Shown in pieces: positions 23,661 through 35,443 of a DNA stretch of 64,000 bases. This stretch comes from Ooceraea biroi. Taxonomy: Eukaryota; Arthropoda; Insecta; Hymenoptera; Formicidae. The notes under the pieces were generated by a model. It saw only the letters and a program-made list of their open reading frames with translations, did not search any database and had not been told where the DNA came from. How positions within the stretch are numbered: position 1 is the first letter of the stretch; every line of letters begins with the position of its first letter. The stretch spans positions 13,003,838 to 13,067,837 of the forward strand of contig NC_039516.1 in the NCBI RefSeq assembly GCF_003672135.1. Direction: 5' to 3'. The position numbers and the translations under genes are program-made.

Positions 23661-23774
23661 CTGACAACGGCCGTGCCACGTTGCAAAACACCAGTTCCCG
23701 TCGATCACTGAAGTCAAGCAACGTTGGGCACGGTGAGCAGCTCGGATGGGTTGCCGCCGTGTGCTGTTGTCTGG
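23661..23774 (+). pseudogene. 5S rRNA-like sequence (5S pseudogene or 5S-derived SINE head)
   Basis: About 114 bases align by eye with eukaryotic 5S rRNA from near its 5' end to its 3' end. Recognisable parts are CCAGTTCCCGTCGATCACTG, then AAGTCAAGCAACGTTGGGCACGG split over the internal-control region, then GGATGGGTTGCCGCCGTGTG and a closing GCTGTTGTCTGG. It differs from a functional 5S at several paired positions and has no clean T-run terminator right after it. It lies inside the mobile insertion, head to head with the tRNA-like sequence. Confidence 0.7.
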
Positions 23775-23781
23775 GGTGGGA

Positions 23782-23814
23782 TAAAGTCACTAGATGGTCA
23801 ATCTAGTGACTTTA
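23782..23814. repeat. 14-bp stem hairpin after the 5S-like sequence
   Basis: TAAAGTCACTAGAT, then GGTCA, then the exact complement of the first arm. The same 14-base arm also occurs at 50057-50070. Confidence 0.85.
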
Positions 23815-23843
23815 GAGTGGGAAGGGTGGATTATAACCTTAGC

Positions 23844-23910
23844 CGACTATTGGTTCGACATGGTTATCGACTATTGGTTCGACATGGTTATCGACTATTG
23901 GTTCGTCTTG
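23844..23910. repeat. Three tandem 24-bp repeats
   Basis: Two identical 24-base units starting CGACTATTGGTTCGACATGG lie at 23844-23867 and 23868-23891. A partial third unit starts at 23892. Confidence 0.9.
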
Positions 23911-24089
23911 GCCGTATTAGTCCACAGAGACTAGGTGCTAGACGAAGAAAGTCTGTGGTGGTGTGGTGGGAAGGGTAAGCTTATTCAGCTGATTCGGCAT
24001 ATCACCGATACAGAACGAACTAGGAGGCTGGTGGCCGCTCTCTGGTTTCTCTCTGTTCATGGTCATGTTCGGGGTCATCGAGTTTCATG

Positions 24090-25012
24090 TTTGCATTCTG
24101 TTCGCTGCCCTTAGCTTCCATCATGAGTAAAACGATAAGAATGATTATCCTCTTCTTTTCGGCACTGCTACACATTGGAGGTTATATTTTGAAAATAATT
24201 TAACAACTTGCAAATGAAATGCAAGCTATTTGCTTCCAGATTTGTTTAATTCTTTTGCCAGATAATTCGTCCCCGGCTATTTTTGTACTTGCATCCTGAA
24301 GCCAAGAATCTTTTAGCAGGTATCAAAAATACCCAAACTCGTTTACTGTGTATTGAGCATGACTAATGGGGGAAGAAACTGTTAAACTAATCTCGCAAGA
24401 AGTTAAAAGGAACGGCAAATAAAGCGTTGCTTTCGGAATTCGCGCGGGTGGTTTTACGAGACATCGCCATCCAATTCTGCGTTTTCGTTTTAAGAGGCTA
24501 TCCAACATTCTCATATATTTAACGTTGTGCACACAAACGCAAAAGCTTATTCGTCACGTGTAATGGCATTCTTTACGGTTTATCAGCTCACATTTAACCA
24601 GCCAATCTGCCAGAAACATCCCCCGGACGAATTTTACGTCCGCATAGGTTAGTGAACTTTTTTTCGCAAGAGAGAGGTGTGTGTTTTTGACAGCACATGA
24701 CAAGTTTGACAGAAGGAACAATCGAATATCTGTAGTGCGCGGTTAGCGAAATACGCAAGTGTAACGTATGAGTGATAGCGTTGTTCAGAGGTTACATTTT
24801 AGAGGTTAACCCAATTTTTATCTTACGTTTTTCGAAACTACATTTTAACAGGTTGAAAACGTAACTTTTTTTATATTTCCAGACAAGTTCATTCGTCAAT
24901 ATGCAAAGAATCGATCGATATTTCATAAAACTTGATCCGCATACACGTACGTGATAAGTAATTGTTGTTACCTATCATTTGCGTTAAAAAGCACCCACTG
25001 CATTATTGCGAA
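24090..25012. other. Remnant intergenic DNA of unit 2
   Basis: It holds the stranded upstream codons of POLR3F (minus, 24126-24089), the empty MITE site (24145-24147), and sequence matching unit 1 from 15280 to 15735. It then jumps directly to the unit-1 equivalent of 18299 at about 24648. No gene is left in it. Confidence 0.75.
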
Positions 25013-25829
25013 ATGGAACTGACGAAGGGAATTATCGACGGTATAGCGGACATCCAAAACAGCAATCTCTTACCCGATGAAACGTTTTTGCAGTTACTGG
25101 ACACTGTAGTATCTTACATTTGCAGGAACACTAATGATACAAAAAGTAAGCAAGTCTCTTTTAAGCCATTTCTGTGGACTGTAAAACACTTGAGCTTATT
25201 ACATTATTAAAGATCGTTCTATCTTATTTTTCTTGTCAGGCATCACTAGTTTATATCCATCCAAGCCGGATTTAATAAAAGCCGCCGTTGCCAACATCTC
25301 TTGTCTCTTCGTGGAGGCTGCCAGACACGATTACGACGAGGAAAGCTTGAGGATTTTCCTCCAGGATGAACACATTAGCGGCCAAAGAACAGAGAAGCTG
25401 TGTAACGCTTATGCGAACAGCAAGCTCGATATCCAGACCCAATTGGAACTGACGGGGGATAACGTACCACATATAGTGGACATTGATTGGCGGCTGCATC
25501 ACTGCGTCAAGGTGAATTCTTCATTTTTCAACAATGACGTGTATTATATTATTATATATTATTATTTTAAATAATATATTATATTATTTTAAATAATCTT
25601 AGCAATGTACAAAACGTGTTCCATATAAATAACGTCAAATAATTCTGCTTGTCCACAGGTTAGCACTTGTCGTTCGGTTAGCATGCCAATTTATAACATT
25701 CGACTGAGCTTGAAGAAGTCCAGTGAAATAAAGTACATAACGTTCACGTGTACCATACAACAGTTGCAAGAGTTGGTGTATAAACTGAAAGATATCGTGA
25801 GGCACGTTGAGAAAATGTCAAATGTATAG
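25013..25829 (+). CDS. COMMD3: COMM domain-containing protein 3, copy 2
   Basis: Exons 25013-25145, 25240-25511 and 25659-25829 keep frame and splice sites and give 191 residues. The only amino-acid difference from copy 1 that I see is Trp26 to Leu (25088-25090). At least one silent change is present in exon 2. The COMM-domain block VDIDWRLHHCVK is intact. About 360 bp of upstream sequence is shared with copy 1, so the proximal promoter may be preserved. Farther upstream is the deletion that removed the chemosensory genes. I cannot tell from sequence whether both copies are expressed. Confidence 0.9.
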
Positions 25830-28800
25830 ACATTGATCCCGAGCAATTATTATTTTGCGAATATAGAGATGCCATCGTTCTCGTGATGATATGTACGTTC
25901 CGTCGAGGAGGAGAATACGATCAGGCGATTGTAAAATATCCAGTCTGCTAGGCGCAACGTATTTTGTGTGCATTAATTAAAATTGTGTTCTCTGAGGCCT
26001 AAAGAACTGTCCCGAGGACAGTTGAAATTTATTTTGTATTCGCTAATTGGACTGAACAAGTGACAACACATTGTTCCTCGACAGACTGTAGTGTAAAGGA
26101 TGACGTTCCGTACGAATAATACACTATTTATTATAGGTGTAGTCAATTATATTTTTGCAGTAATGGAACGAATATCTTCTAATCCATGTGGAATCATTGT
26201 CGCGTTATTTTCATATGGTTATACATGCATAGGCATGCACATATATGTAAAAACTGAATTAAAAGTAGTGTCCCTTCGCTCTTGGCGGTTTCACGTGTCT
26301 GTCTGTCTAAAAATTGATATTTTTGTAAGACGAAAAAAAAACAATGCTACGGTTATGTCTCTTGACTAATTAAATATAGAATTATATTAGTAATTAATAA
26401 ATTTCTCCCCTTCTCTATTATATACGTAATATATAATATTTTATAACCATAATACACTATGTACAAATAAAGTATAGCATATGTACCAAGAAGAAACGGA
26501 ACTTACTAAATGTTAAAATCTCTTAGCAAAAATTTGTCATTTCCTTTTATTCATATTTTTCCCCAATTACCAGTTTTTTACTCTCTCATCATCAATATTC
26601 GCAATCATATAAACGGCAACAAAGCGCACACGTACGTGACGAGGAATAAAGCTAGGTGGATTAGATGAATATCTAGAGTGGAGATAGAAAATGGAAAGGT
26701 ACTCGAGAACCACGAGTACAAGAGTAAAAGAGTAAGATAGAAAAAGAATGGGAATGAGGGGGAACTGTGAACGGGAGGGGAGAGAAGGAGAATACAATTT
26801 ACGACTACGAGTGTGTGAGCACAATTTCGTTTCGTTAAAGTATCTTTTTCCATGTAAGACGAAATAACGTAACGATCACAGTATTTAATCGTTAACCAAT
26901 ATTCTTTGTGACATAATTAACATATATGTGTGTGTGTATACATACATACACATATATATATACACACACGCACATATTTAATAATTTTTTATTATTCCAT
27001 ATCTCGATATACGATACGATAAGGCCTCGGACATTTCACTACCATTAGCAGTCTTCGAATATTTTCAAAATCACCCTCTCAAACTTTCATTTCCACATTA
27101 AATTTTGGTCCAAAAGTAAGATCTAAAGTCGACAAGAACTCGCTCGAAATAAAGTTAATAATAACTTCCGTTAAAAGTGATACGTAGTCTAGTAAATTGC
27201 ACATTCGCGCCACATACTTTTATCACTTTAACATCGCCCTTTAAATAGACTCTATACGAGATTTCGGTTTTCTCAAAATTATTACTCATTACAGGATATT
27301 AATTAACATACTAATTCATACATTTGAAATGTAAGAACCGAGAATCTTACATTCATATATTTTTTTAACACAGATGGCCCCATATGAAAAATGTACGTGC
27401 TCTACAGAAGAATACGTCATTCAAAGATGAATTAAAGGTGAAAATATTTTGAAATTTATAAGATAGAATTGTTTCTTGATAATGTTTCTGCGCTATATAA
27501 TACAACTCGATAAAATTCCTTTTAATACAATAAAGGGTTATTCAAAAATATTCAATGCTGCAGACTATATAAATTTCATATCTATCTTGTGTGATATAAA
27601 AATGTATAGTTTAGGTTTAGATAACATTTATATTAATTTAATTAATTCACCTATACCTAACATTTTTTTCCGTACACATATGTGTGCTCATTTCCCTTCT
27701 CTGAGCATTTCAATTCTCCGGCACAAGTATCTGTGCGGGCATTTTACAATCGCGTCTTTCCAAAAACTGTTATTTGTAAAAAAAAGATCCATGACTCTCT
27801 CTCTCTCTCTCTACGGTTCAGTTATTTAATGCTAACGGATAACTTGCATCTATTTAATATGCAAGAATGCATATTGTATGTTATTAAGATGATATAACGT
27901 GTTATACACTATGATATTAACAAATCAACAGCAAGCAGCATATGCAGTGTATATGCGACAAAATGATACGATCAATTTAAATATATAACTTCGTTTCAAA
28001 TATATAATTGTAATTATAATAATTAAAATAAAATTGGTTTTTTTTTCTTTCGAGATCACTGCTTCTGCAACTTGTATTCACATCCCATGGAAAATTTATG
28101 TACGGCAATATATGTGTAACGAAAAATAAGATAGATATGGCATAAAGGCTGTCCCACTTAAAACGCATCATCGTTCTTTTTCTTCGGTTACGTATCTTTC
28201 ATTGAATTTCGGGGGAACCGGTAACTACGCCGCGCGCGAATATATATTCTATATTAAAATATTATTTCGCGATTTTATCGTCATTACATCTAATCGTATT
28301 ATTAGAACATAATGTAAAACTTTAGGGACCGCACAATTGTTCAGTAAATACAAGAATCCGATCTGAAGGATTTGTAATGGAAAAGTGGGATATGCCATAT
28401 ATACATATGCCTATGTATATATGCATGTACGAATGCGTAATAACAACGGGAGGCTCATTAACCGTAAATATTAGCGTTATACGTGCGCATGGAATCTAGA
28501 GACGGCCTCACAATCATCAACGTACACTTATAAAATAATGTGCTCAACACAATGATATAATATATAACTCATTTGTATAATAGAAAATAATTAGATCTTT
28601 CGCGGTTATTTACAAAAATGTACAGTCCTAACATGCCATGGAATATCTTCAACAATGGCCATAATTGCTCGTGTATGTGTGTGTGTTTCTTGTACGATAC
28701 ATCACGCATCATGAAAATTGCCATCTACACAATCAACTTTAATTATTTTCTTTTCATTTCTTGGTACGCGACGCAGATGACATAAGCGCAATTCTCAAAT

Positions 28801-28867
28801 GTGTCAAATGGTTAAATGCAGCTCTCACCAATCGAAGTAGACTCGCATCCAGAAACTACTAATCCGA
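25830..28867. other. Gene-free stretch: COMMD3 3' flank, duplication end, Psc 3' side
   Basis: The unit-2 end lies at 26486. Beyond it the sequence is AT-rich, with a TG/TA/CA microsatellite at 26921-26977 and a TC run near 27794-27812. The right part is probably 3' UTR of the Polycomb gene read on the minus strand. No supportable frame was found. Confidence 0.55.
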
Positions 28868-31800
28868 TTACGTCTCCGCCTTGTTCTTCTGCGCTTCGGT
28901 TCTTTTACCCTGTATTTGCTCGCCAGTTGTCTTACCGAGATCCTCGTTCTTCACGGATTCGCTTGCCGCCAGATCCTTGACGCCGCTCTGAGCTTGGTTG
29001 CTCTTCGAGATGCCGTTGCGTTCTTTCGACGGGGATCGTTCCGCTTGATCGTCCCGCTCGGCCGTTTCCGCTGACGCTAACGTCTCGTCGCTACCTTCCT
29101 TGGATTTTTTATTCGTAAATTGTTCCGCCGTGACGTCACCGTTGACTTTGGTCTTCTCCTTCTTGTCCGATGCGCTCGACGCGACGTTGTCGACGGCATC
29201 GCACTTTGCCTCCGGAAGCTTCGCCGTGGAACTTTCCTCCCGACTTCGCGCGGCCTCCTGCACCTTCTGCGCCTCCGCTTCCTTGCAATGCTTTCGCTCA
29301 TTGGTGGTACTCGGTCCCCCCGAGTTCTCGGTTGCTTTAGCGCTCGTAGTTGCCGCTGAGCCGACGGTAGCAGCGGTAACATCGCTATTGGTGACGCTGC
29401 AGGTCGCGGCTTGGGTTGAATTGCCAGTCTTGGAGAGGTTGAACGCGTTGAGCTCTCGTTGCGAGGATACGGGTAAGGATATCGGGACTGTCACCGGCAC
29501 CGGCACCGGCACGCTCTTCGACAGGAGCAACGCGACGCTGTCAACCGTCGACGTAATCGGCGACGACTGCGGCTCGGTCTTGCCCAAGTTGAACGACGTG
29601 GACGAGATCGAGCTCGGCGATGACGTTTTGGGTGACTTGGGCGAGGACGAGTGAGTACTCGGCGGTATTCTCTGCACCGCCGGCGGTTGGCTGGACACCG
29701 GCGAGTAGCCGGTCGTCTGCGGTATGTAACTCGATCGTTGATACAGCTTGTTGATCGAGGGCGGTAGACTGCTGTGAAAGGCACTGGGGGGCGGGATACC
29801 GATGGGCGATCGTATCAGAGGATTCGGGAACCGACTGGCGTCCGGGAACGGCGGCGGAAAGTGAGAGTATATAATCCGGGGATTCGTGTTGGGCGTCGGA
29901 GACGGGATAAACGGGTTGGTCGACAGCATGTTCACCGGCGAATTTCTCGGTGATATCGGCGAGCCGGTGTTCCGGCATATGTCCCGCGAGTACGGGGTGT
30001 TCTGGTAACTCCGAGCGTTCGGCGAGTAAGGCGGCGGCGAGACGATCGGCGAGTTCACCGTGGAGACAATGGGCGAGAGCGTCTTCGGATCTATCTTCAT
30101 CATGTTGAGTGTGGCACTCTTCGTGTTAGTGGTCGACTGCTCCTTCTCTTTCGCGTCGTTCGCGACGCCGTACATCGGCTTGACCCCCGAGGCCGGATTG
30201 CCGAGATACCGCGGCATGTTTCGCATCTTGAAGATCTTGGCCGGCTTCGAGGGGATCTGCTCGCTCGTGCCCTCGGAGCTGGTGATTTGCGTCTCCCTCG
30301 CCTGATTCTTCACCGCCACGTAATTGTTCTTAGACAGTGTGGGATTCCACGACTTGGGCGGATCGCGCAACGTCTTGTAGCCCATTGGTTGACTCTGCTT
30401 CTTCAGCGCCGACATTCTCTGGGTCACGTGGGTCGTCAGCGCCGACGACGTCGACACCGCGAGCGAACCGGTGGACGTCGACGAAGGTAAGGACAGCTTC
30501 GCGCCTTTGCTCTCCATCGTCATTGCGTTGCCGCTCGGCGTGTAAACCGGCACGTTCGGAATATTCGGTATGTGTTTCATGGTGGTATCCGAGTTGCCGA
30601 ACGAGGGCGAGGAACTCTTCTTCGTGCTTATCTTGAGCAAGTCCGGCACGTCGGATTTGCGTACTTCTACCCTGTTCTTCTCTTTCGAGTTCTCTCCTAT
30701 CTTCGCACATATATCGTTGATTTTCGAGCCGCTCGTGTTCGAGCCGATCTTCGCGCAGATCTCGTTCAGATTCGTACCCTTGGCGGTCGCCTCCTGCTTG
30801 CGCATCGACGCCTGCTTCATCAGGGATATCGGAATCGCGTCTGGACACGGAGGTACTGGACACGTGCCGGTCGACGTGGACGTCGACGTCGTCGGCTTCG
30901 ACGTTGCCGCTGATGCGGCCGTTACCGTCGTTACACCTTGACTCGCGCTGTTATTCTTCAAAGACGTTGGTATGGAGTACACGCTCATCGACGACGTTTG
31001 CACGCCAAACGAAGGCATTTGGCTGCCAGACGTGGAACAAGCTACGGGTGACGGTGTGCCCAATGATTTCTCGAGGACGCCGCCGCCGTCGCTTCCACCG
31101 GCGCTCTTAAGAGTTGCCTTCAAAGCGGCCGAGGTGGTCACAAGATCGTGCACCGTGTAGGAAAACGTCGATGTCGTCTGGCTGACCGTCGAGGTAGAGA
31201 CGTTCGGCACGCTGGACGCGACACTCTCGCTCGGCGTCGTCTTACTGCCGCTCTGCATGCTCTGCGACCGTTGATTCGTCGTGTCAGTGACGTGACTCGT
31301 CCGTGGAGTGCCCGAGTCCGCCGACGTTTGCGACGCGGGCGAGCTTGTCCTCTGTTCCAGCAAATTCAGAGCCTGCTGCACATCGATACCCATACCTTGA
31401 CTGCCTGTCTCGTACAGAGCCGGCTGTCCACCGGATTTAGACGAGGAAACCGTTACCGGAATGTCCTGAGGCGCCGCCGACACGACCGGCTTTTGCGAGG
31501 GAGCTGCTGCCGTCGAGCACGAGACCGACACCTTGTCCGTTGCGCCCCCGCAATTCATTCGCGTCTTCGGCGCGTCCGTCGACGCCGACTTCGCGTCCAA
31601 CCTTCTCGTAGCTTGAAGAATCGCTCGCTTCTCCTTCGGCACTTTTTTCGAGTAAGTGTTGTTGACTTGACCCATTTTCGGTTGGAACTGCAACTTCGCG
31701 CTCAACGCATCGATCTTCGATCCAGCGTTCGGTCCCGCTTTAGCCTCGCTCGTACCTTTCGCACCCTCTCTCTGCGTCTCGGCTCTAAAATCGGTGTTAT

Positions 31801-33453
31801 TGTTATTTATCGACAATTTTTTCGCGTTCGTGCCATCTGCATTTTCGACAACAGGTACGTTCTGCTCGACGAGCTGCATCGCTGGCTGGCCGATGATGGT
31901 TTTCTGCAAGAGCGATTTGTCCTCGACGGTAGCGATAGTTTGATTGTTTCCCTTGACCTCGCGCGTGTCCTGTTGCGACTTCGTCGGCGCGACACAGTTC
32001 CCCATTTCGTTCGTCTGCTTCGTCGTCGTGCTTCCGTTCTGCTGAGCGATCAACGACGCACAGCACTTCGAGGCATTTTCCGATTTGACGACAGATGCAT
32101 CGCTGGTGTCGGGAAACATCGGGCTTTTCGTGTCAATGACTGCAAGAATAGACTGCACGGTCTCCGCAGACTTGGAGATACCGCACTTCTCTACCAGCGA
32201 GTCCGTTTTGTCCACCGCTATGTACGAGGTGATAGTCTCCTTCGAAGTTTTCTCGTCCCGATTCTCGATTTCCGCATCCCGCTTGTGCACCGTGTTCGAT
32301 ATATCGGTTATGCTCATCACACCGGTCTCCGATATCTTTAACTGCACCTCCTTCCACTCACGTTTCAACGATTTCTCATCCTTCAACTCCATGGACTCGA
32401 TGTCGGCGTTTGTCAACGATTTTGTGTAGTTGGCATTGTCCTCCGATAATTTTATGCGTTTTAGGGACGATTCGAATATTCTGTAGCTCAGATGTAGTGG
32501 CACTTTCTGAAATGTGACAAATGTGTGCATAAAATAAATTACGGTAACTAGATGTGGGAGTAAAAGATTGAATTATATGTATTCAAATTATATTCAATTA
32601 TATTAAAATATATATATTCAATTAATTACATACCCGCCTCCAGTGATAGATGTACATTACATCCATTAACGTATAACTACTACACAACGGTTCCTCTTTG
32701 TACATTATATCAACTCTGTGTGCATCGCTCAGGCCATGCTTGGCTCTTATTAATTTTTGTAAATGAAATACTGTAACCGCCGCTGGGCACCGCAGGTATC
32801 GCCTTAAAAGAGATTTATCGTCCTCAATGACGTCCGTTTCATTTAAATCTTTTGCGTGAGGGTTGAAATACTCCAAGGACAAGCTGAGAGATTCATCTGG
32901 AGAATAGATGTGCGATTCTATGGGTTCCCCGCGAGCCTCCGGCGACATCACCTGGCTGCACACTTCTGGATGTTTCGCATAAAATTCTCTCCGACATCGC
33001 ATCTCATCTGCAAGTGCAAATTTCGATGGTGAACGCTTGATCGAACGGAAAGAAACGAGGAACATCCCCTCTGCGTTAAAGAAAGAGGCGTACTTTGGTA
33101 ACATCCAGGTACTAGTTTATACACAATATCTTGCAAAGTGTGATCGGGACGTATATTTAACAGTGGCCTACTTTTGTGAACCTGTACGTCGCAGATCGGG
33201 CAATACTTGTTAGCCTCCAGATACTTGACGATGCAACTTCTGCAAACTATAAAAGACCAGACAATCAGACCACCGTATGAATCAATCGACATTGTACATG
33301 TGACATTGTAGAAAGAAAGAAAGATACTGTACACGAGTGTAAGCATTCGATAATGGTAGTGGCATCGATGAAATATCCACCACACAATTTGCATGTCAAT
33401 TGGTCGTTAAGCTTGGCCAAATGCGTTCGATGTCCACCGCTCTGGCCCGACAT
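28868..33453 (-). CDS. Psc: Polycomb group RING protein, Psc/Su(z)2 type
   Basis: This is the PCGF subunit of Polycomb repressive complex 1, which pairs with the Ring/Sce E3 ligase to modify H2A and compact chromatin. Four exons (33453-33333, 33246-33094, 33007-32634, 32506-28868) give 1428 residues, in the size range of fly Psc and Su(z)2. The RING finger is at residues 21-61 (CKLCGGYFIDATTIIECLHSF split by an intron, then CRSC and CPIC). The run RPLLNIRPDHTLQDIVYKL follows, then a RAWUL ubiquitin-like domain at about 160-230. The remaining 1200 residues are one exon, low in complexity and rich in Ser, Thr, Pro and Lys, as in the compaction regions of Psc and Su(z)2. Psc and Su(z)2 are paralogues and I cannot separate them here. 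The symbol is a best guess. Confidence 0.92.
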
Positions 33454-35443
33454 TCTGCAACGCAACATTGTTTTGTACACCGTGGTTCGATGAGACAAAA
33501 GTTCAGTTATTGATTACGACATATCGTGAAAAATAAATATTCCATTTGTCATGAATGCACAGGAATACAATTAATCTTTGTCAAAGTAACAAACCAGTGT
33601 CATAATTTTATTAGAAAATATATATGATGGGCAGATGACTGGTTAAGAACTTGTTTCATTCGCTCATTGGTAAAAGACGTGACATTTCCCAGTATCTGTA
33701 CACTCTTTAGAATAGCAACTGAAACACTTTCCAGAACAAACATATCTATACACACAGCTATGTACATATACACATGTACACTTGTGTGCACATATATGTA
33801 TATATGTCGATCAACAGAAATACAGAACACGCATTTAATAGATTTACTCGCGACACAATTTTACACGACGCGATTCTAGGAAGGGGAACGGTATTGGATA
33901 ACGGTGCACATGAAAATTAAGGGAACGCTGATAGAGCTACGGGCAACATGTCAATCGACGAGACGCTCTCCGTCTCTCGCAAGTGCCGAACGTTAACACC
34001 GACTAATTTCATCGTTTCACACGCAATAAATGCGTTCCGGGTGAACTTACGTGACGAGCGAGGCGAGAATCGTCCGTTTTATTTGGTAATCGCCATTTGG
34101 CCTCAAAAGTCAGGAAAGTTGGGTCGGACGTAACTTATCGCGTATTGCCATCACTGCGCTGCGTCGCCTCGGCGAGATCCAATTTTCACATTCCACGAGC
34201 GATAGCACGATAGCATAAACGCACAGAAGATCGTTAAAGCAGCAATGCCGTTGAGATCTTAATTTTTCTTCAATCACTCATATTCATCGTAAAACTTGAC
34301 CACCGTGACCACCGCGAGCTGCGCGTACGGTAGTAAAACAAAATGGCGGATAAACAATCCTGCACGCGACATTTCTAAAAACATCGCGCAGCACTAGATG
34401 TCGACCAATGAGGTCGTATGCTGCATTCAGCAGACTCACCAATTCGATAAAATTTTTAAGTTACTAGACTTTCTGATGAATAACGCTCCGGATTGGTCGG
34501 ATTCGACCAATCCGGAAAATCTAGTAACGTTAAATTGTCCAACTGTTGAGATTTCGCATTTTATGTTGCACAACATGGTTTATAAATATGATCACACAAT
34601 TTTAACATTTTACGGATAATCAACAAAGGATGTGACAGACTAAATTTCGTACCAGTAAAAAAGAAAAACCGATATTGTGCATACTGTTATGCATAATGCA
34701 ATTACGAGTGAAGCAACATCTTTCGAAAATCGATCTTCTTGGCGAATAAGTGCAACAAACAGAACTTATTGACTAAATGTAAATATAGGTGAGTAACTCC
34801 GTTACAAGAAGAATTTTCTACAAAGCATTGTTACCTCCGAATAAATTTATTTGTCTGTCACTGTGAAATGTCGCGTTTACGGAGTTGTTTTTTTTTAAAT
34901 AACCGCGAATTTGTGTACGCGCCTTGAAATTTTATTCCGAAAGTAACCTTCGGACCTGTCGCCCGATCGAAACATGCTGTAACGTTTTTGTGGACGCGCG
35001 CGCGACTTTTCTGTTTATTATACTTTTATATTTTGAATGACAAGTGCCGTGCGCAGAAACGTGAGTTACTTCCTGTACAGACTGCCTGATAATCTGAAAA
35101 TTAATTCGAATTATCGGTTATCAGTATGTTGAGAGCACTTTTATTAATGTCACTGTCACATGATTTTGGCATATATTCATACATGAATACGCTAATTTGG
35201 CTTTATTCAGAGTTCTGCATTGTAATGAGAGATTAGAAAGAGATTTTTCCAAGAAACATTTGGTCGACGTATTTTCGTATTTTTATAATTTAAGGTGTAT
35301 CAATATACATATTATATAATATATATACAAATTACTATACGTATAAAATATATTATTTTCTGAATAGTAGTGCTTGGATTCCTGTGTTTTTACGTTTTTA
35401 CGTGTCGGAATCTCATAAAGCTGGATTTTCTTTATTTTACAGA
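33454..35443. other. Intergenic DNA between the Polycomb gene and the sugar transporter
   Basis: Divergent promoters are expected here. No coding sequence was found. It contains a nested palindrome at 34460-34528. The start codon of the transporter lies one base after an AG acceptor (35441-35442), so a noncoding 5' exon lies somewhere in this gap. Confidence 0.55.
34460..34528. repeat. Compact nested hairpin (MITE-like)
   Basis: Inner arms TCCGGATTGGTCG (34487-34499) and its exact complement (34504-34516) flank a 4-base loop. Outer arms GTTACTAGA (34460-34468) and TCTAGTAAC (34520-34528) enclose them. The fold is about 69 bases. Confidence 0.8.

Larger units (their letters stand above)
21721..24069. 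mobile_element. Composite 2.35-kb insertion in POLR3F copy 2
   Basis: The insertion is bounded by a 20-bp direct repeat of host sequence (21701-21720 and 24070-24089) that occurs once in unit 1, so it is a true insertion with a target duplication. Inside is an element with 33-bp terminal inverted repeats (21890-21922 and 24023-24055, one mismatch) beginning CAGAGAGAAACC. The same 12 bases also start the insertion at 21722. It contains further nested repeats, a 5S-like sequence and a tRNA-like sequence. No frame resembles a transposase or reverse transcriptase, so it is non-autonomous. I cannot assign the superfamily. A 20-bp target duplication is long for a DNA transposon. Confidence 0.8.
20187..26486. 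repeat. Tandem duplication, unit 2 (POLR3F-COMMD3)
   Basis: Second copy of the block, 6300 bp. Compared with unit 1 it has lost about 500 bp, about 2.56 kb including both chemosensory genes, and a roughly 50-bp piece. It has gained 2349 bp at 21721-24069. Coding exons are almost identical between units: I see one amino-acid change in POLR3F and one in COMMD3. Confidence 0.93.

Noticed and set aside
31148..32341. 397-codon open frame on the plus strand inside the Polycomb gene
   Set aside because: It is the antisense shadow of the long Ser/Thr/Lys-rich Psc exon. The product is Arg-rich, with no domain or splice partner. The same holds for the antisense frames at 29100-29654 and 30330-30941.
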